DNA from: JBNJGB01 sp051747385
GTDB taxonomy: Bacteria; Myxococcota_A; UBA9042; PHBI01; JACKFB01
Assembly (NCBI GenBank): GCA_051747385.1
Contig: JBNJGB010000004.1
Location: 1-64,000 of the forward strand
Length of the DNA: 64,000 nucleotides
Direction of reading: 5' to 3'
Shown: positions 49,735 to 58,172 of the stretch, in pieces
Position numbering within the stretch: the first letter of the stretch is position 1
Layout of the letters: every line of letters begins with the position of its first letter
The notes under the pieces: model-generated
Databases searched by the model: none
Told to the model about the DNA's origin: nothing
What the model saw: the letters and a program-made list of their open reading frames with translations, nothing else
Translations under genes and position numbers: made by a program

Positions 49735-51270
49735 ATGATGCGTCCCCGTTCCTTCCCACGCGGCCTCCTCTTCGGTGCAACCCTGCTGCCGGCGCTGCTC
49801 ACGGCGTCCTGCGACGCGGGGAGTGCCCCGTCGGACACCGGCCCGGACGGGATCGCCGACGCCGGGCCGGTGCCCTCCGTGGACGTCGTGGCGGACGCCG
49901 CCGCCCCGGCCCCCCCGGACGACGAAGGGGAGGTCCGGGTTCCCGACGAGGCGTTCGTCGCGTGGCTCACCGGGGTGCGGGCCGAGGTGGGCCTCGCGCC
50001 GGTCGCGGCCAGCCCCACCCTCCAGGACGCCGCCGCGGCCCACGCGGACTTCCTGGTCCGGCACGGAGACGCGTACGCCAGCCGGGGCCTGAGCGCCCAC
50101 ACGGAGCCCGAGGACCTGGAGGGCTTCACCGGCGCCACCTTCATGGAGCGTCTCGCGCACTTCGGCTACGGGGGCGAGGCCCTGGCCGAGGTGATCGCCT
50201 TCAAGCCCAGCGCCCTGGCCGCCGGCCGGTCGTGGCTGGAGTCCGTCTATCATCGCCTGCCCCTGCTCGATCCGGAGGCCCGCGATGTGGGCTACGGGGA
50301 GGCCGGCGCGGACGGGCGCTGGAGCAACGTGCTGGAGATCGGGCGCCCCGCCGGGGACACGCCCGAGGCTCGTCTGATCGCCTGGCCTCCGGACGGCGCC
50401 GCCGACGTGCCCACGTCCTGGGACGGCGCGGAGATCCCGCAGCCGCCCGCCCCGCCCGGCGGATACCCCAGCGGCCCCGTCGTGACGCTTCAGACCTCGG
50501 GGGGAGCGCTCGACGTGGGCGTGGCCGTCGTGACGTCCACGGTCGACGAGGTCCCGGCGCCTCTGAGGGTGCTGACGTCCGACGACGATCCGGCCATGCC
50601 GCGCCACGCCGTCGCGATCCTCCCCCACGAGCCGCTGGCGCCCGAGACGACCTACCGCGTGACCCTGGCCGGCACCCTGGACCAGGTCCCCTTCGACGAG
50701 TCCTGGACGTTCACCACCCGCCGGGAGGGCTGCGATGTGCTGCTCCAGGACTGCGGCTCGGGGCGAGGGTGCTATTTCCTCGGCGACGGACCGACGTGCC
50801 TCTGGGCCGGCTCGAGCGCGGCCGGCGAGACCTGCAGCCACGTCAACGAGTGCGGAGCGGGCCTCACCTGCCTCGGCTCCCGGTGCCGCCCGGTGTGCAA
50901 CGGACAGGCCCAGGGCGGCCCCAACAGCTGCGCCGAGCAGTGCGAGCACGGCTTCGCGCCCCTCGGCGAGCAGGGTCCCGAGGCGGCTTGCCTGCCGCCT
51001 TCCTGTGCCCTCGACCCCGGAACGTGCGGCCCCTCCGAGGGCTGCTACTGGGTCGGCAGCTTCGTGTGCGACCAGGCGGGGGAGGCGGGAGACGGCGAGT
51101 CCTGCACCTACGCCAACGACTGCGCCCCCGGCCTGGGCTGCCTCGGGCTGGACGGGGACTACGCCTGCCGCGCCCTCTGCGACGGGCCCGGCCTGCCGGA
51201 CTGCGAGCACTCCTGCGAGGAAGGCCACCAGCCCCTCGACCCCGAGAGCGGCGTGCGGTTCTGCCTCTGA
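49735..51270 (+). CDS. CAP-domain lipoprotein with Ig-like and Cys-rich regions
   Basis: The 511-residue protein has a lipobox (LLPALLTASC) and an Asp/Ala/Pro linker. Residues about 60-210 are a CAP/SCP domain (VRAEVGLAPVAASPTLQDAA, HADFLVRHGD, LAEVIAFKPSALAAGRSWLE, DVGYGEAGADGRWSNVLEIG). A Big_5-like Ig domain follows (about 240-330, with PLAPETTYRVTLAGTLDQVP). The last 180 residues are Cys-rich with CxxxxxCGPSEGCYWVG-like units. CAP domains act outside the cell and bind lipids or other ligands; some are proteases. The ATG at 49735 has GGGTGGAA before it. It faces away from the sigma operon and could be one of its targets. Confidence 0.8.
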   Translation: MMRPRSFPRGLLFGATLLPALLTASCDAGSAPSDTGPDGIADAGPVPSVDVVADAAAPAPPDDEGEVRVPDEAFVAWLTGVRAEVGLAPVAASPTLQDAAAAHADFLVRHGDAYASRGLSAHTEPEDLEGFTGATFMERLAHFGYGGEALAEVIAFKPSALAAGRSWLESVYHRLPLLDPEARDVGYGEAGADGRWSNVLEIGRPAGDTPEARLIAWPPDGAADVPTSWDGAEIPQPPAPPGGYPSGPVVTLQTSGGALDVGVAVVTSTVDEVPAPLRVLTSDDDPAMPRHAVAILPHEPLAPETTYRVTLAGTLDQVPFDESWTFTTRREGCDVLLQDCGSGRGCYFLGDGPTCLWAGSSAAGETCSHVNECGAGLTCLGSRCRPVCNGQAQGGPNSCAEQCEHGFAPLGEQGPEAACLPPSCALDPGTCGPSEGCYWVGSFVCDQAGEAGDGESCTYANDCAPGLGCLGLDGDYACRALCDGPGLPDCEHSCEEGHQPLDPESGVRFCL

Positions 51271-51310
51271 GTCGTGCGCCCGCGCCGGCGCCCCGGACTG
51301 CGGTGGGATC

Positions 51311-51371
51311 GCCGTCCCCGGGGGCGAAGGAAAAAGTGTGAAATGAGTAGGCTTGACCCCAGCGAGGGGTC
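51311..51371 (-). repeat. R3 3'-end element, minus copy
   Basis: Read on the minus strand, GACCCC, TCGCT and GGGGTC form a hairpin (51355-51371) followed by AAGCCTACTCATTTCACACT and TTTTCC, then GGGGACGGCGATCC. This is the same order as at 55557, where the text is GACCCCATGGGGTC then AAACCTACTCACTTCTCACT and TTTTC. It begins 10 bases after the stop of the SDR gene at 51382. It can serve as an end-of-transcript structure. Confidence 0.8.
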
Positions 51372-51381
51372 GCGCGCCGGC

Positions 51382-52284
51382 TCATCCCCGGGCCAGCTTG
51401 CGGATCTCCGGGCCCTCGCGTCGCCAGATGTCGGAGAGGCCGGCGCGGAAGTCCGGATAGCGCAGCCGGACGCCGAGGCGCTCCCGCGTCCGGCCGCCGT
51501 CGATGCGCTTGGAGCCGGTGATCATGGCCAGGACGTCCTTGGACAGGCGGACGCGGGCCTCGTCCATGCTCATCCGGGGCGGCTCCGGCAGGCCGAAGGA
51601 CTCCACGGCCCACTCCACGACCTCGCGCTGGGTCGCGGGCTCCTCGTCGCTGCCCAGGTAGACCGCGCCGTCCTCGCCGCGGTCGATGGCGCCCTCCAGG
51701 ATGGCGGCGAGATCGCCGACGTGGATGCGGTTCGTGTAGGCGTCGCCCTCGCCGATCAGCTTGTAGCGCCCCTCGGCGATGCGGTGGAGCTGGCTCCGCC
51801 CCGGACCGTAGATGCCGGCCGGGCGGACGACGCGCGCGGGCAGGCCGCTCGACAGGACCTGCCGCTCGACGGCGAGGCGGGCCTCACCGCGGGGGCTGTC
51901 GGGGGTGCAGGGGGTGTCCTCGGTGACCACGTCGCCGCCCCGGTCGCCGTAGACGCTCGTGGAGGACACGTAGACGAAGGCGTCGAGTCCCCAGCCGGCG
52001 ACGTGCTCCAGGATGCGCGCGGTGGGGTCGGTCCAGCCGCCGCCGCGCTCCATGGTCGGCGGGATCATCGTCACCACCGCGTGGATGCGGCCCTCCAGGC
52101 GGTCGATGGGCGACAGGTCGTCGGCCTCCATCAGGATCGCCTCGGCGCCGCGGCTCCGGATCACCGACGTCCGGGCCTCGCTCCGCGTGGTCCCGAACAC
52201 CGGCCGGCCCTCGAAGCCCAGCTTCGAGGCCAGGACCGCCCCCGTGTAGCCACAGCCCAGGATGAGGATGCCCTCGCGCGCCAT
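51382..52284 (-). CDS. NAD-binding SDR (YeeZ-like epimerase family)
   Basis: The 300-residue protein has GILILGCGYTGAVLASKLG (nucleotide-binding loop GCGYTG at residue 10), FVYVSSTSVYGDRGGDVVTE, RVVRPAGIYGPGRSQLHRI and IGEGDAYTNRIHVGDLAAIL. The pattern GCGYTG with VSSTSVYG is the YeeZ/NAD(P)H-binding atypical SDR group, often annotated nucleoside-diphosphate-sugar epimerase without proof. The catalytic Tyr-x3-Lys is not clear: the region after SVYG has REARLAVERQ, so activity may be altered. Isolated gene; its end carries the R3 element. Confidence 0.82.
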   Translation of the reverse strand: MAREGILILGCGYTGAVLASKLGFEGRPVFGTTRSEARTSVIRSRGAEAILMEADDLSPIDRLEGRIHAVVTMIPPTMERGGGWTDPTARILEHVAGWGLDAFVYVSSTSVYGDRGGDVVTEDTPCTPDSPRGEARLAVERQVLSSGLPARVVRPAGIYGPGRSQLHRIAEGRYKLIGEGDAYTNRIHVGDLAAILEGAIDRGEDGAVYLGSDEEPATQREVVEWAVESFGLPEPPRMSMDEARVRLSKDVLAMITGSKRIDGGRTRERLGVRLRYPDFRAGLSDIWRREGPEIRKLARG

Positions 52285-52351
52285 CGTGCCTCCCGCGTTC
52301 GACGGCGCGAGTCTCACCGAGCGCCCGCCCCGTCCGCAAGCCCGACACCGC

Positions 52352-52379
52352 TTGTCCGGATGGCGCGGGCTGCTACACT
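52352..52379 (+). promoter_or_regulatory. Candidate promoter for DUF2911 gene
   Basis: TTGTCC (52352-52357) and TACACT (52374-52379) are 16 bases apart, 44 bases before the ATG at 52423. Confidence 0.45.
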
Positions 52380-52422
52380 CCCGCCTCCAATCCTTCCGAC
52401 ACACTCGAACGAGGAGACGGCG

Positions 52423-53277
52423 ATGAGGAACATCTGCACGAAGGCGCTCGGCGTCCTGCTCACCCTGGCGATGGCCGGCCCCGCGCTGGCCGAGGAGGGT
52501 TTGAAGCTTCCCGAGCTGAGCCCCCTGGCGCGCGTGATGCAGACGGTGGGCGTCGCGGAGGTCACCGTCGAATACTCCAGCCCGGGGCTCCGCGACCGGG
52601 AGGTCTTCGCGGACGACGGCCTGGTGCCCTTCGGGAAGCTGTGGCGGACGGGCGCCAACGCGGCCACGAAGCTGACCCTCAGCCACGACGCGAAGATCGG
52701 CGGGAAGGACGTCCCGGCCGGCACATACGCCATCTTCACCATCCCCGGTGAGGACGAGTGGACCTTCATCGTCAACGAGAACGCGGACCAGGGCGGGACG
52801 CGCAGCTACGACGAGAAGCTGGATCAGGCCCGCCTGAAGGTGAAGCCGCAGGAGGCCCCGAAGCGGGAGCGGCTGACCTTCCTCTTCTCGGACACCACGG
52901 CCGACTCCACCCGCCTGGACCTGGTGTGGGAGGAGACGCGCGTGTCCGTGCCGGTGGAGTTCCCCACCGCGAAGTATGCGAAGTCGAACATCGGGGACTA
53001 CGCCACCGGCGCGAGCCGGGCCCTCGTGGACGCCGCCCGCTACTTCGCGGATCACGACGACATGGACGCGGCCCTGGAGTACGTGGACGCCTCCATCGCC
53101 GTGAAGCGGACCTGGTTCAACACCTGGATCAAGGCCTCCTTCCTCGCGGACACGGGCGACTACGCGGCGGCCTATCCCCTGGCGCAGAAGGCCTGGGAGA
53201 TGGGTGAGAAGGCCGAGGTCTTCTTCTACCGCGATCAGGTGAAGAAGGCCCTCGAGGAGTGGAAGGACAAGCGCTGA
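52423..53277 (+). CDS. DUF2911 family exported protein
   Basis: The 284-residue protein has a signal peptide (ALGVLLTLAMAGPALA) followed by the DUF2911 domain: SPLARVMQTVGVAEVTVEYS, DGLVPFGKLWRTGANAATKL, KIGGKDVPAGTYAIFTIPGE and WTFIVNEN. The last 90 residues are helical with TPR-like spacing (DMDAALEYVDASIAVKRTWF). The family is common in Myxococcota and Bacteroidetes; its role is unknown. GAGGAGACGG lies just before the ATG. Confidence 0.88.
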   Translation: MRNICTKALGVLLTLAMAGPALAEEGLKLPELSPLARVMQTVGVAEVTVEYSSPGLRDREVFADDGLVPFGKLWRTGANAATKLTLSHDAKIGGKDVPAGTYAIFTIPGEDEWTFIVNENADQGGTRSYDEKLDQARLKVKPQEAPKRERLTFLFSDTTADSTRLDLVWEETRVSVPVEFPTAKYAKSNIGDYATGASRALVDAARYFADHDDMDAALEYVDASIAVKRTWFNTWIKASFLADTGDYAAAYPLAQKAWEMGEKAEVFFYRDQVKKALEEWKDKR

Positions 53278-53363
53278 GCGAGCGCTGGCGAGGTCGCCCG
53301 GGCGGTGCGGTTTCCGCGCCGCTCGTGGCGGCCGGCCGGGCCCGGGTGATAGGCTCCCGGGCC

Positions 53364-55547
53364 ATGGCCGTGGAGCTTCCCGACCCCGCCGAGGGCTACG
53401 AGTCCGACGTGGCGTACCTGGCGGACGCCCTGGAGGTGCTCCGCCTGCGGTGTCGCCGGCGGCTGAGGGAGCGGGAGGCCGAGGGCCTCGTCCCGCGGGA
53501 CCCGGTGCGGGCCCTGTCGGGGGAGGACGACGAGGAGGACGACCCGGAGGAGGCGCTCGACGCCGCCCGGGAGCGCGTCGAGGCCCGCCTCGCGGCGACG
53601 GAGCGCACGCCGGCCCTGCTCCGCACGCAGGAGACGTTCGGGCTCGACGACTTCGAGCGGGACGTGCTCCTGATGGCCCTGGCGCCGGCCCTGGACGGCA
53701 CGTTCAACGGGCTGTACGGGCGGCTCAAGGGCCTGGGCTATCGCGCGCCGCTGGACGTGGACGTGGCCCTGGCGGTGCTGGCCGGGGGCTTCGCGGACCG
53801 GATGGAGCGGCGCCACGCCTTCGGGCCGGAGGGGCGCCTGCTCCGGCACAACCTGCTCCTGGTGGGGCGGGCGGGCCTGGAGTCCGGCGACGACTTCCTG
53901 AACCTGGAGCTTCGCCTGCCGGCGCGCCTGGTGTCCCTGCTCATGGGGCAGGAGGGGGAGGACCCGTCCATCCGGGCCTTCTCGCGTGTGGTCGAGCCCA
54001 CGGAGACCCTGGACCGCGTCGTCCTGCCGCCGCGGGAGAAGGAGCGCATCGTCCGGCTGGTGGCGCACCACGACGCCTACGTGGACGCCCTGGAGCGCTG
54101 GGGCCTGGACGAGGCCGTCCCGTACGGCCGGGGCGTCGTGATGCTCTTCGCGGGACCGCCGGGGACGGGCAAGACCCTGACAGCGCGGGCCGTGGCCCAC
54201 CACCTGGGCCGCCGCCTGCTGACCGTGGACACGACGCGGCTCACGGGGCGGCAGGGGTCGTTCGACGCGAGCCTGGACAACCTCCTTCGGGAGGCGCGGC
54301 TCCAGCGCGCGGTGCTGTTCTTCGACGAGTGCGAGGCCCTGTTCAGCGCGGCCCAGCGGGGCTCGGGGCACCTCTCGGCGCTGCTGGCCGCCCTCGAGCA
54401 GTTCGGGGGCGTGACCATCCTGGCGACCAACGCCCCGAAGGCCCTCGACCAGGCCCTGGACCGCCGGATCCTGTACCGGGTCGACTTCGAGACCCCCAGC
54501 CCGTCCATGCGGGAGGCCATCTGGCGGGTGCACCTGCCCCCGGACCTGCCCCTCGCGGACGACGTGGACGTGCCGTGGCTGGCGCGGCGCTACGAGTTCA
54601 CGGGCGGCTACATCAAGAACGCGGTGCTGCTGGCGGCGGGCGCCGCGGCGAGCCGGGCGGCGGGCGGGGACGGGCCGGGCGCGGTGTCCCAGGCCGACCT
54701 GGTGGAGGCGGCCCACGCCCAGCTCCGGCACCGGCTGAACCGCTACGCGGACCGCGACGTGGCGGACCTGCGCCTCGACGACCTGATCCTCCCCGACGAC
54801 GTGCGGGACCAGGTTCGCGAGATCATCGAGGCGGTGGCCGCCCAGCAGATCGTCTTCCGGGAGTGGGGCTTCGGGCGGCGGTTCAACAAGGGCCGCGGGC
54901 TGTCCGCCCTGTTCGACGGAGAGCCGGGCACCGGCAAGACCATGGCGGCCGAGGTCATCGCCGCGGAGCTGGGCCTGGGCCTGTACCGGGTCAACGTGGC
55001 CAACGTGGTGAGCAAGTACATCGGCGAGACGGAGAAGAACCTCACCCGGGTCTTCGCCGAGGCACGCAGCGCCCACGCGGTGCTCCTGTTCGACGAGGCG
55101 GACTCCCTGTTCTCGAAGCGCGTGGAGGTAAAGGGCTCCAACGATCGCTTCGCGAACATGGAGGTGAACACCCTGCTCCAGCTCATCGAGCGCTACGACG
55201 GCCTGGTGCTGCTGACCACCAACCTCAAGAGCTCCCTGGACGAGGCCTTCGAGCGGCGCCTGTCCTTCAAGATCCAGTTCCCCTTCCCGGACGAGGAGAC
55301 GCGCGCCCGCATCTGGGAGCACCTGATCCCCGCCGAGGCGCCCATGGAGGAGGAGGTGGACTGGGACCTCCTGGGCCGCTGCTACGACCTGTCGGGCGGG
55401 TCCATCAAGAACGCCGTCCTCCGCGCCGCCTACCGCGCCGCCTCCGCCGACCGCCCCCTGTCCATGGACCTCTTCGACGCCGCCGCCAAGCGCGAGTGCC
55501 AGGCCGCCGGCAAGCTCTACCGGGTCGCCTCCCGCGACGACTGGTAA
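53364..55547 (+). CDS. Tandem AAA ATPase with N-terminal helical region
   Basis: The 727-residue protein has a 220-residue helical N-terminal part and two AAA modules. The first has Walker A GPPGTGKTLTARAVAHHLGR (about 265), Walker B VLFFDECEALF (about 317) and an Arg-finger region DRRILYRVDF. The second has Walker A GEPGTGKTMAAEVIAAELGL (about 520), Walker B LLFDEADSLFSKR (about 575) and ERRLSFKIQFPFPDEETRAR. Both modules keep the residues for ATP hydrolysis. It resembles AAA proteins found next to contractile injection systems and other assemblies, but no such genes are near. It probably remodels or unfolds a protein partner. Confidence 0.85.
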   Translation: MAVELPDPAEGYESDVAYLADALEVLRLRCRRRLREREAEGLVPRDPVRALSGEDDEEDDPEEALDAARERVEARLAATERTPALLRTQETFGLDDFERDVLLMALAPALDGTFNGLYGRLKGLGYRAPLDVDVALAVLAGGFADRMERRHAFGPEGRLLRHNLLLVGRAGLESGDDFLNLELRLPARLVSLLMGQEGEDPSIRAFSRVVEPTETLDRVVLPPREKERIVRLVAHHDAYVDALERWGLDEAVPYGRGVVMLFAGPPGTGKTLTARAVAHHLGRRLLTVDTTRLTGRQGSFDASLDNLLREARLQRAVLFFDECEALFSAAQRGSGHLSALLAALEQFGGVTILATNAPKALDQALDRRILYRVDFETPSPSMREAIWRVHLPPDLPLADDVDVPWLARRYEFTGGYIKNAVLLAAGAAASRAAGGDGPGAVSQADLVEAAHAQLRHRLNRYADRDVADLRLDDLILPDDVRDQVREIIEAVAAQQIVFREWGFGRRFNKGRGLSALFDGEPGTGKTMAAEVIAAELGLGLYRVNVANVVSKYIGETEKNLTRVFAEARSAHAVLLFDEADSLFSKRVEVKGSNDRFANMEVNTLLQLIERYDGLVLLTTNLKSSLDEAFERRLSFKIQFPFPDEETRARIWEHLIPAEAPMEEEVDWDLLGRCYDLSGGSIKNAVLRAAYRAASADRPLSMDLFDAAAKRECQAAGKLYRVASRDDW

Positions 55548-55556
55548 CCCCATGGG

Positions 55557-55946
55557 GACCCCATGGGGTCAAACCTACTCACTTCTCACTTTTTCGCCGC
55601 CTCGGCAGCCCCCGGTGACCGCCGGGGATGGCGGTCCTGCCCATCTTCCCCCAGGGCAATCGCAAAGTCGGAGAAGTGTGGGCCGCGGGGCGGTGCGGCG
55701 TCCGGCGTCGCATTGCACCCGCTCGGAAAGGATGGATTTTGCCGTCTGGAGGACCCCATGGGGTCAAACCTACTCACTTCTCACTTTTTCGCCGCCTCGG
55801 CAGCCCCGGGTGCCCCCCGGGGACGGCGGTCCTGCCCATCTTCCCCCAGGGCAATCGCAAAGTCGGAGAAGTGTGGGCCGCGGGGCGGTGCGGCGTCCGG
55901 CGTCGCATTGCACCCGCTCGGAAAGGATGGATTTTGCCGTCTGGAG
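55557..55946 (+). repeat. Two tandem 195-bp units (R3 hairpin + R1 left half)
   Basis: Each unit opens with the 14-base perfect palindrome GACCCCATGGGGTC, then AAACCTACTCACTTCTCACT, TTTTCGCCGCC, ..., CAATCGCAAAGTCGGAGAAG and CGCTCGGAAAGGATGG, ending GCCGTCTGGAG. The units differ at only a few bases near CCCCCGGTGACCGCC (unit 1) and CCCCGGGTGCCCCCC (unit 2). The first palindrome begins 9 bases after the AAA gene's stop (TAA 55545-55547). Confidence 0.95.
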
Positions 55947-56008
55947 GGCAGGCAAGGGCACGGGCAAGGGCAAGGGCAAGGGAGGGCGGTCGACTTTGCG
56001 ACCGCCCT
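55854..56008 (+). repeat. R1 dispersed repeat, copy 3 (five hexamer units)
   Basis: Begins ATCGCAAAGTCGGAGAAGTG (55854) inside tandem unit 2 and continues with GGCAAG, GGCACG, GGCAAG, GGCAAG, GGCAAG (55951-55981), then the hairpin AGGGCGGTCG / CGACCGCCCT (55983-56008, loop ACTTTG). A partial second copy of its left part is at 55659-55751 in tandem unit 1, without array or hairpin. Confidence 0.9.
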
Positions 56009-56406
56009 GCCATCTTCCCCGCGCCCCCCTTGTCCCGACCGGAACCCGCCCTTACCCTGTGGGTCCGTGCCCGACGTCGGTCGGGTGCGTTGATGCTGAT
56101 ATCCCGGTCGGATAGAGCCAGACGCGTCCCGTGTTCACCGAGCGGCGACGTGAGCCGTAGGATCATGGTCGCGCGGTGCGCCCATGCCAGGTTGGCGCTC
56201 GATACCCCGTCGGGGCTGCCGCCGGTCCGCTCCCAAACGAGTGGAGGGACCACCACGCGGACGGCTCGGGGGCCGGGCCGACGCCAGGCAGGTGCCCGCA
56301 ACGCGGCACGCGATTCCGGACACGAAGCCCGTCCCGGTGCGTGGGGCGGTTCCCGCCTGGCCTCGCTGTGCCGGGATGTCGGCCTCCCCTCTTTCCCGGG
56401 AGCCCC

Positions 56407-56904
56407 ATGCTGACCGGTGACCTGGAGAGCGCCCGCGCCCTGTTCCTGCAGCAGCTCCAGGGCGACATGGCGGCGCTGGCGGGTCACGAGGGCTTCACCG
56501 AGTACTGGCAGCAGGTGGAGTTCGAGCTCCCCCAGGTGGAGGACCAGGCCCTGCTGGAGAAGTGGCTCTCCGAGCTCCTGAGGGATCGGGAGCGCCTCCG
56601 CGCCATGGAGGATCGTCAGCGCGAGGCTTCTACGGACGGCCGGTCGGGCACCGCGGAGGAGGCCCTCCGCATCATCGCCCGGCTGCTCGGCGTGCTCGAC
56701 GACGTGGAGCGTCGCCTCCGCCACCGCCTCTGGGTCATCCGCGAGCGCCTGGGCGCGTGGGTCTACCTCGCCGGCCCCGGCGTGAAGCGCAAGCCGCGGC
56801 CCAAGGGCCCGGAGGAGGAGAAGGAGGAGGAGAAGAAGCGCTCCAAGCGCGAGGCGGCCCGGGCCCGCAAGCCGAAGGCGAAGAAGGGCGGCGGGAAGAA
56901 GTGA
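56407..56904 (+). CDS. Hypothetical protein with basic C-terminal tail
   Basis: The 165-residue protein is not recognised. The first 120 residues look helical and soluble (SARALFLQQLQGDMAALAGH, VEFELPQVEDQALLEKWLSE, DDVERRLRHRLWVIRERLGA) with one short apolar stretch (WVYLAGPGV). The last 45 residues are Lys/Glu/Arg-rich and end PKAKKGGGKK. The protein may bind nucleic acid or a partner through that tail; no motif proves it. The ATG is the only start with a fitting position; codon use agrees with neighbours. Confidence 0.6.
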   Translation: MLTGDLESARALFLQQLQGDMAALAGHEGFTEYWQQVEFELPQVEDQALLEKWLSELLRDRERLRAMEDRQREASTDGRSGTAEEALRIIARLLGVLDDVERRLRHRLWVIRERLGAWVYLAGPGVKRKPRPKGPEEEKEEEKKRSKREAARARKPKAKKGGGKK

Positions 56905-56915
56905 GCCGGCCCGGC

Positions 56916-57539
56916 CTACGCCGGCTCGCCCTCCGGGGAGACGTAGTAACGCAGCGCCTCCACGGCCTCGTCCGAGGCCTCCGCGAAGGTCACCATCGCC
57001 CGCGTCCGCCGATCCAGGTGGGCCGCGTGCGCCAGGGCCTTCACGATGTCCGGCCATTCCCCGCCGACGAGGATCAGCGGCCGATACGGGCCGTCCCGGG
57101 TGGTGCCGTAGGACCAGACCTGCAGCAGGGCGGCCAGGGCCGTCAGGTCCCCCGGCAGGACCAGCAGGGCGTCGGCGTGCCCCAGGATGGTCTCCAGGGA
57201 GCGGAAGATCGTGGGCTGGGCCACGCGCCGCACCCCCTCGGGATCGCCCGGGAGTCGCTCGGCGCCTTCCTCGACGACGGTCACGACCCGCCCGCCGGCC
57301 GGCGCCGCGCCACGGACGACCGCCGCCGCCACCCCGGAGGCTCCGTGCACCATCAGCGTGTAGCCGGCCTCGGACAGGGCCCGGCCCAGCCCCTCGGCCA
57401 CGACCCCGGCCGTGTCGCCGGCGTCCAGGTGGTCGGGACCCAGCACCGCGATTGCTGCCTTGTCCTCGAACACCCTTCGCGCCCCTTCGCCCTTGCGGCC
57501 CGCGTCCCGGCGCGCCGTGCAACCGGTCTCGTCCCGCAC
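56916..57539 (-). CDS. LOG-like Rossmann protein lacking the PGGxGT motif
   Basis: The 207-residue protein has the layout of the LOG/TIGR00725 (lysine-decarboxylase-like) Rossmann fold: IAVLGPDHLDAGDTAGVVAE, AGYTLMVHGASGVAAAVVRG, and LGHADALLVLPGDLTALAAL followed by PYRPLILVGGEWPDIVKAL. The family's PGGxGTxxE active loop is replaced by PGDLTALAALLQ, and the preceding RK motif is absent, so it is probably not a cytokinin-type phosphoribohydrolase. The start is taken as GTG at 57539, but a GTG at 57473 (before FEDKAAIAVLGP) is also possible. It is convergent with the 56407 gene (11 bases between stops). Confidence 0.6.
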   Translation of the reverse strand: MRDETGCTARRDAGRKGEGARRVFEDKAAIAVLGPDHLDAGDTAGVVAEGLGRALSEAGYTLMVHGASGVAAAVVRGAAPAGGRVVTVVEEGAERLPGDPEGVRRVAQPTIFRSLETILGHADALLVLPGDLTALAALLQVWSYGTTRDGPYRPLILVGGEWPDIVKALAHAAHLDRRTRAMVTFAEASDEAVEALRYYVSPEGEPA

Positions 57540-57659
57540 CGCCGGGGCCCTGCGGAGGGCTAGATTGTCGACCGGCGTCGCGCATTGTCAAGCAGGGACA
57601 CGCATGCTACGGCGCAGGCGGGGACCGCCCGCCGCCCCTTCCGGCCCGGCTCGAGGACC

Positions 57660-58172
57660 ATGTCGATGCCCGCTCGCGATGCTGCCCGGCTCCGCGCCGC
57701 CCCCCGCCTCCGGGCGGCGTGGCTTGCGTTCGCCTGCGCGGCGGCCCTGGGCGCCGGGGCGTGCGACAACCCCAACGAGATGTTCACGGGCCGCTGGGAG
57801 GCCGACCAGGCCCACGACGGGGTGATCACCGGCGCGCCCATTGTGGCCATGGGCCACTATGGACGGGAGGTGGCCGGGGTGGTCTACTTCGACCTGTTCC
57901 CCGGGGGGCCCCCGGTCGAGGCCTGCCCCTGCGCCTTCATCGACCGTCCCGAGGTGGACCTGGACGCTCGGGAGGTCGAGTTCGACACCACCTGCCCGGG
58001 GGCGGTCCCGCAGAGGTGGCAGCTGACCCTGGAGGAGCGCGGCGACGACCTCGTCCTCGTCGGCACGGTGAGGCCGGCGGACGGCTCTCCCGACGAGGTC
58101 TCGGTGGAGCTGGTGAACAAGGCCCGGTTCGTAGGCGACGAGGACAAGGAATGCCCCACCGACGGCTCCTGA
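57660..58172 (+). CDS. Small lipoprotein of unknown function
   Basis: The 170-residue protein has a lipobox (FACAAALGAGAC near residue 36) and a globular domain that begins NPNEMFTGRWEADQ and has four Cys (VEACPCAFIDRP, FDTTCPG, KECPTDGS). The beta-rich pattern with GxW near the start is lipocalin-like in style, but no family was recognised. GAGG precedes the ATG. Its end overlaps the next gene by 22 bases; the three genes 57660-61665 are likely expressed together. Confidence 0.65.
   Translation: MSMPARDAARLRAAPRLRAAWLAFACAAALGAGACDNPNEMFTGRWEADQAHDGVITGAPIVAMGHYGREVAGVVYFDLFPGGPPVEACPCAFIDRPEVDLDAREVEFDTTCPGAVPQRWQLTLEERGDDLVLVGTVRPADGSPDEVSVELVNKARFVGDEDKECPTDGS

Larger units (their letters stand above)
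55548..56406. other. 859-bp repeat-rich intergenic region
   Basis: Contains a direct duplication of a 195-bp unit (55557-55751 and 55752-55946) made of R3 plus the left part of R1, and then the full end of R1 copy 3. The final 400 bases (56009-56406) hold no recognised gene or repeat. Confidence 0.8.

Noticed and set aside
56009..56406. Possible small genes in the last part of the repeat region
   Set aside because: Open frames here have no plausible ribosome-binding site or family similarity.
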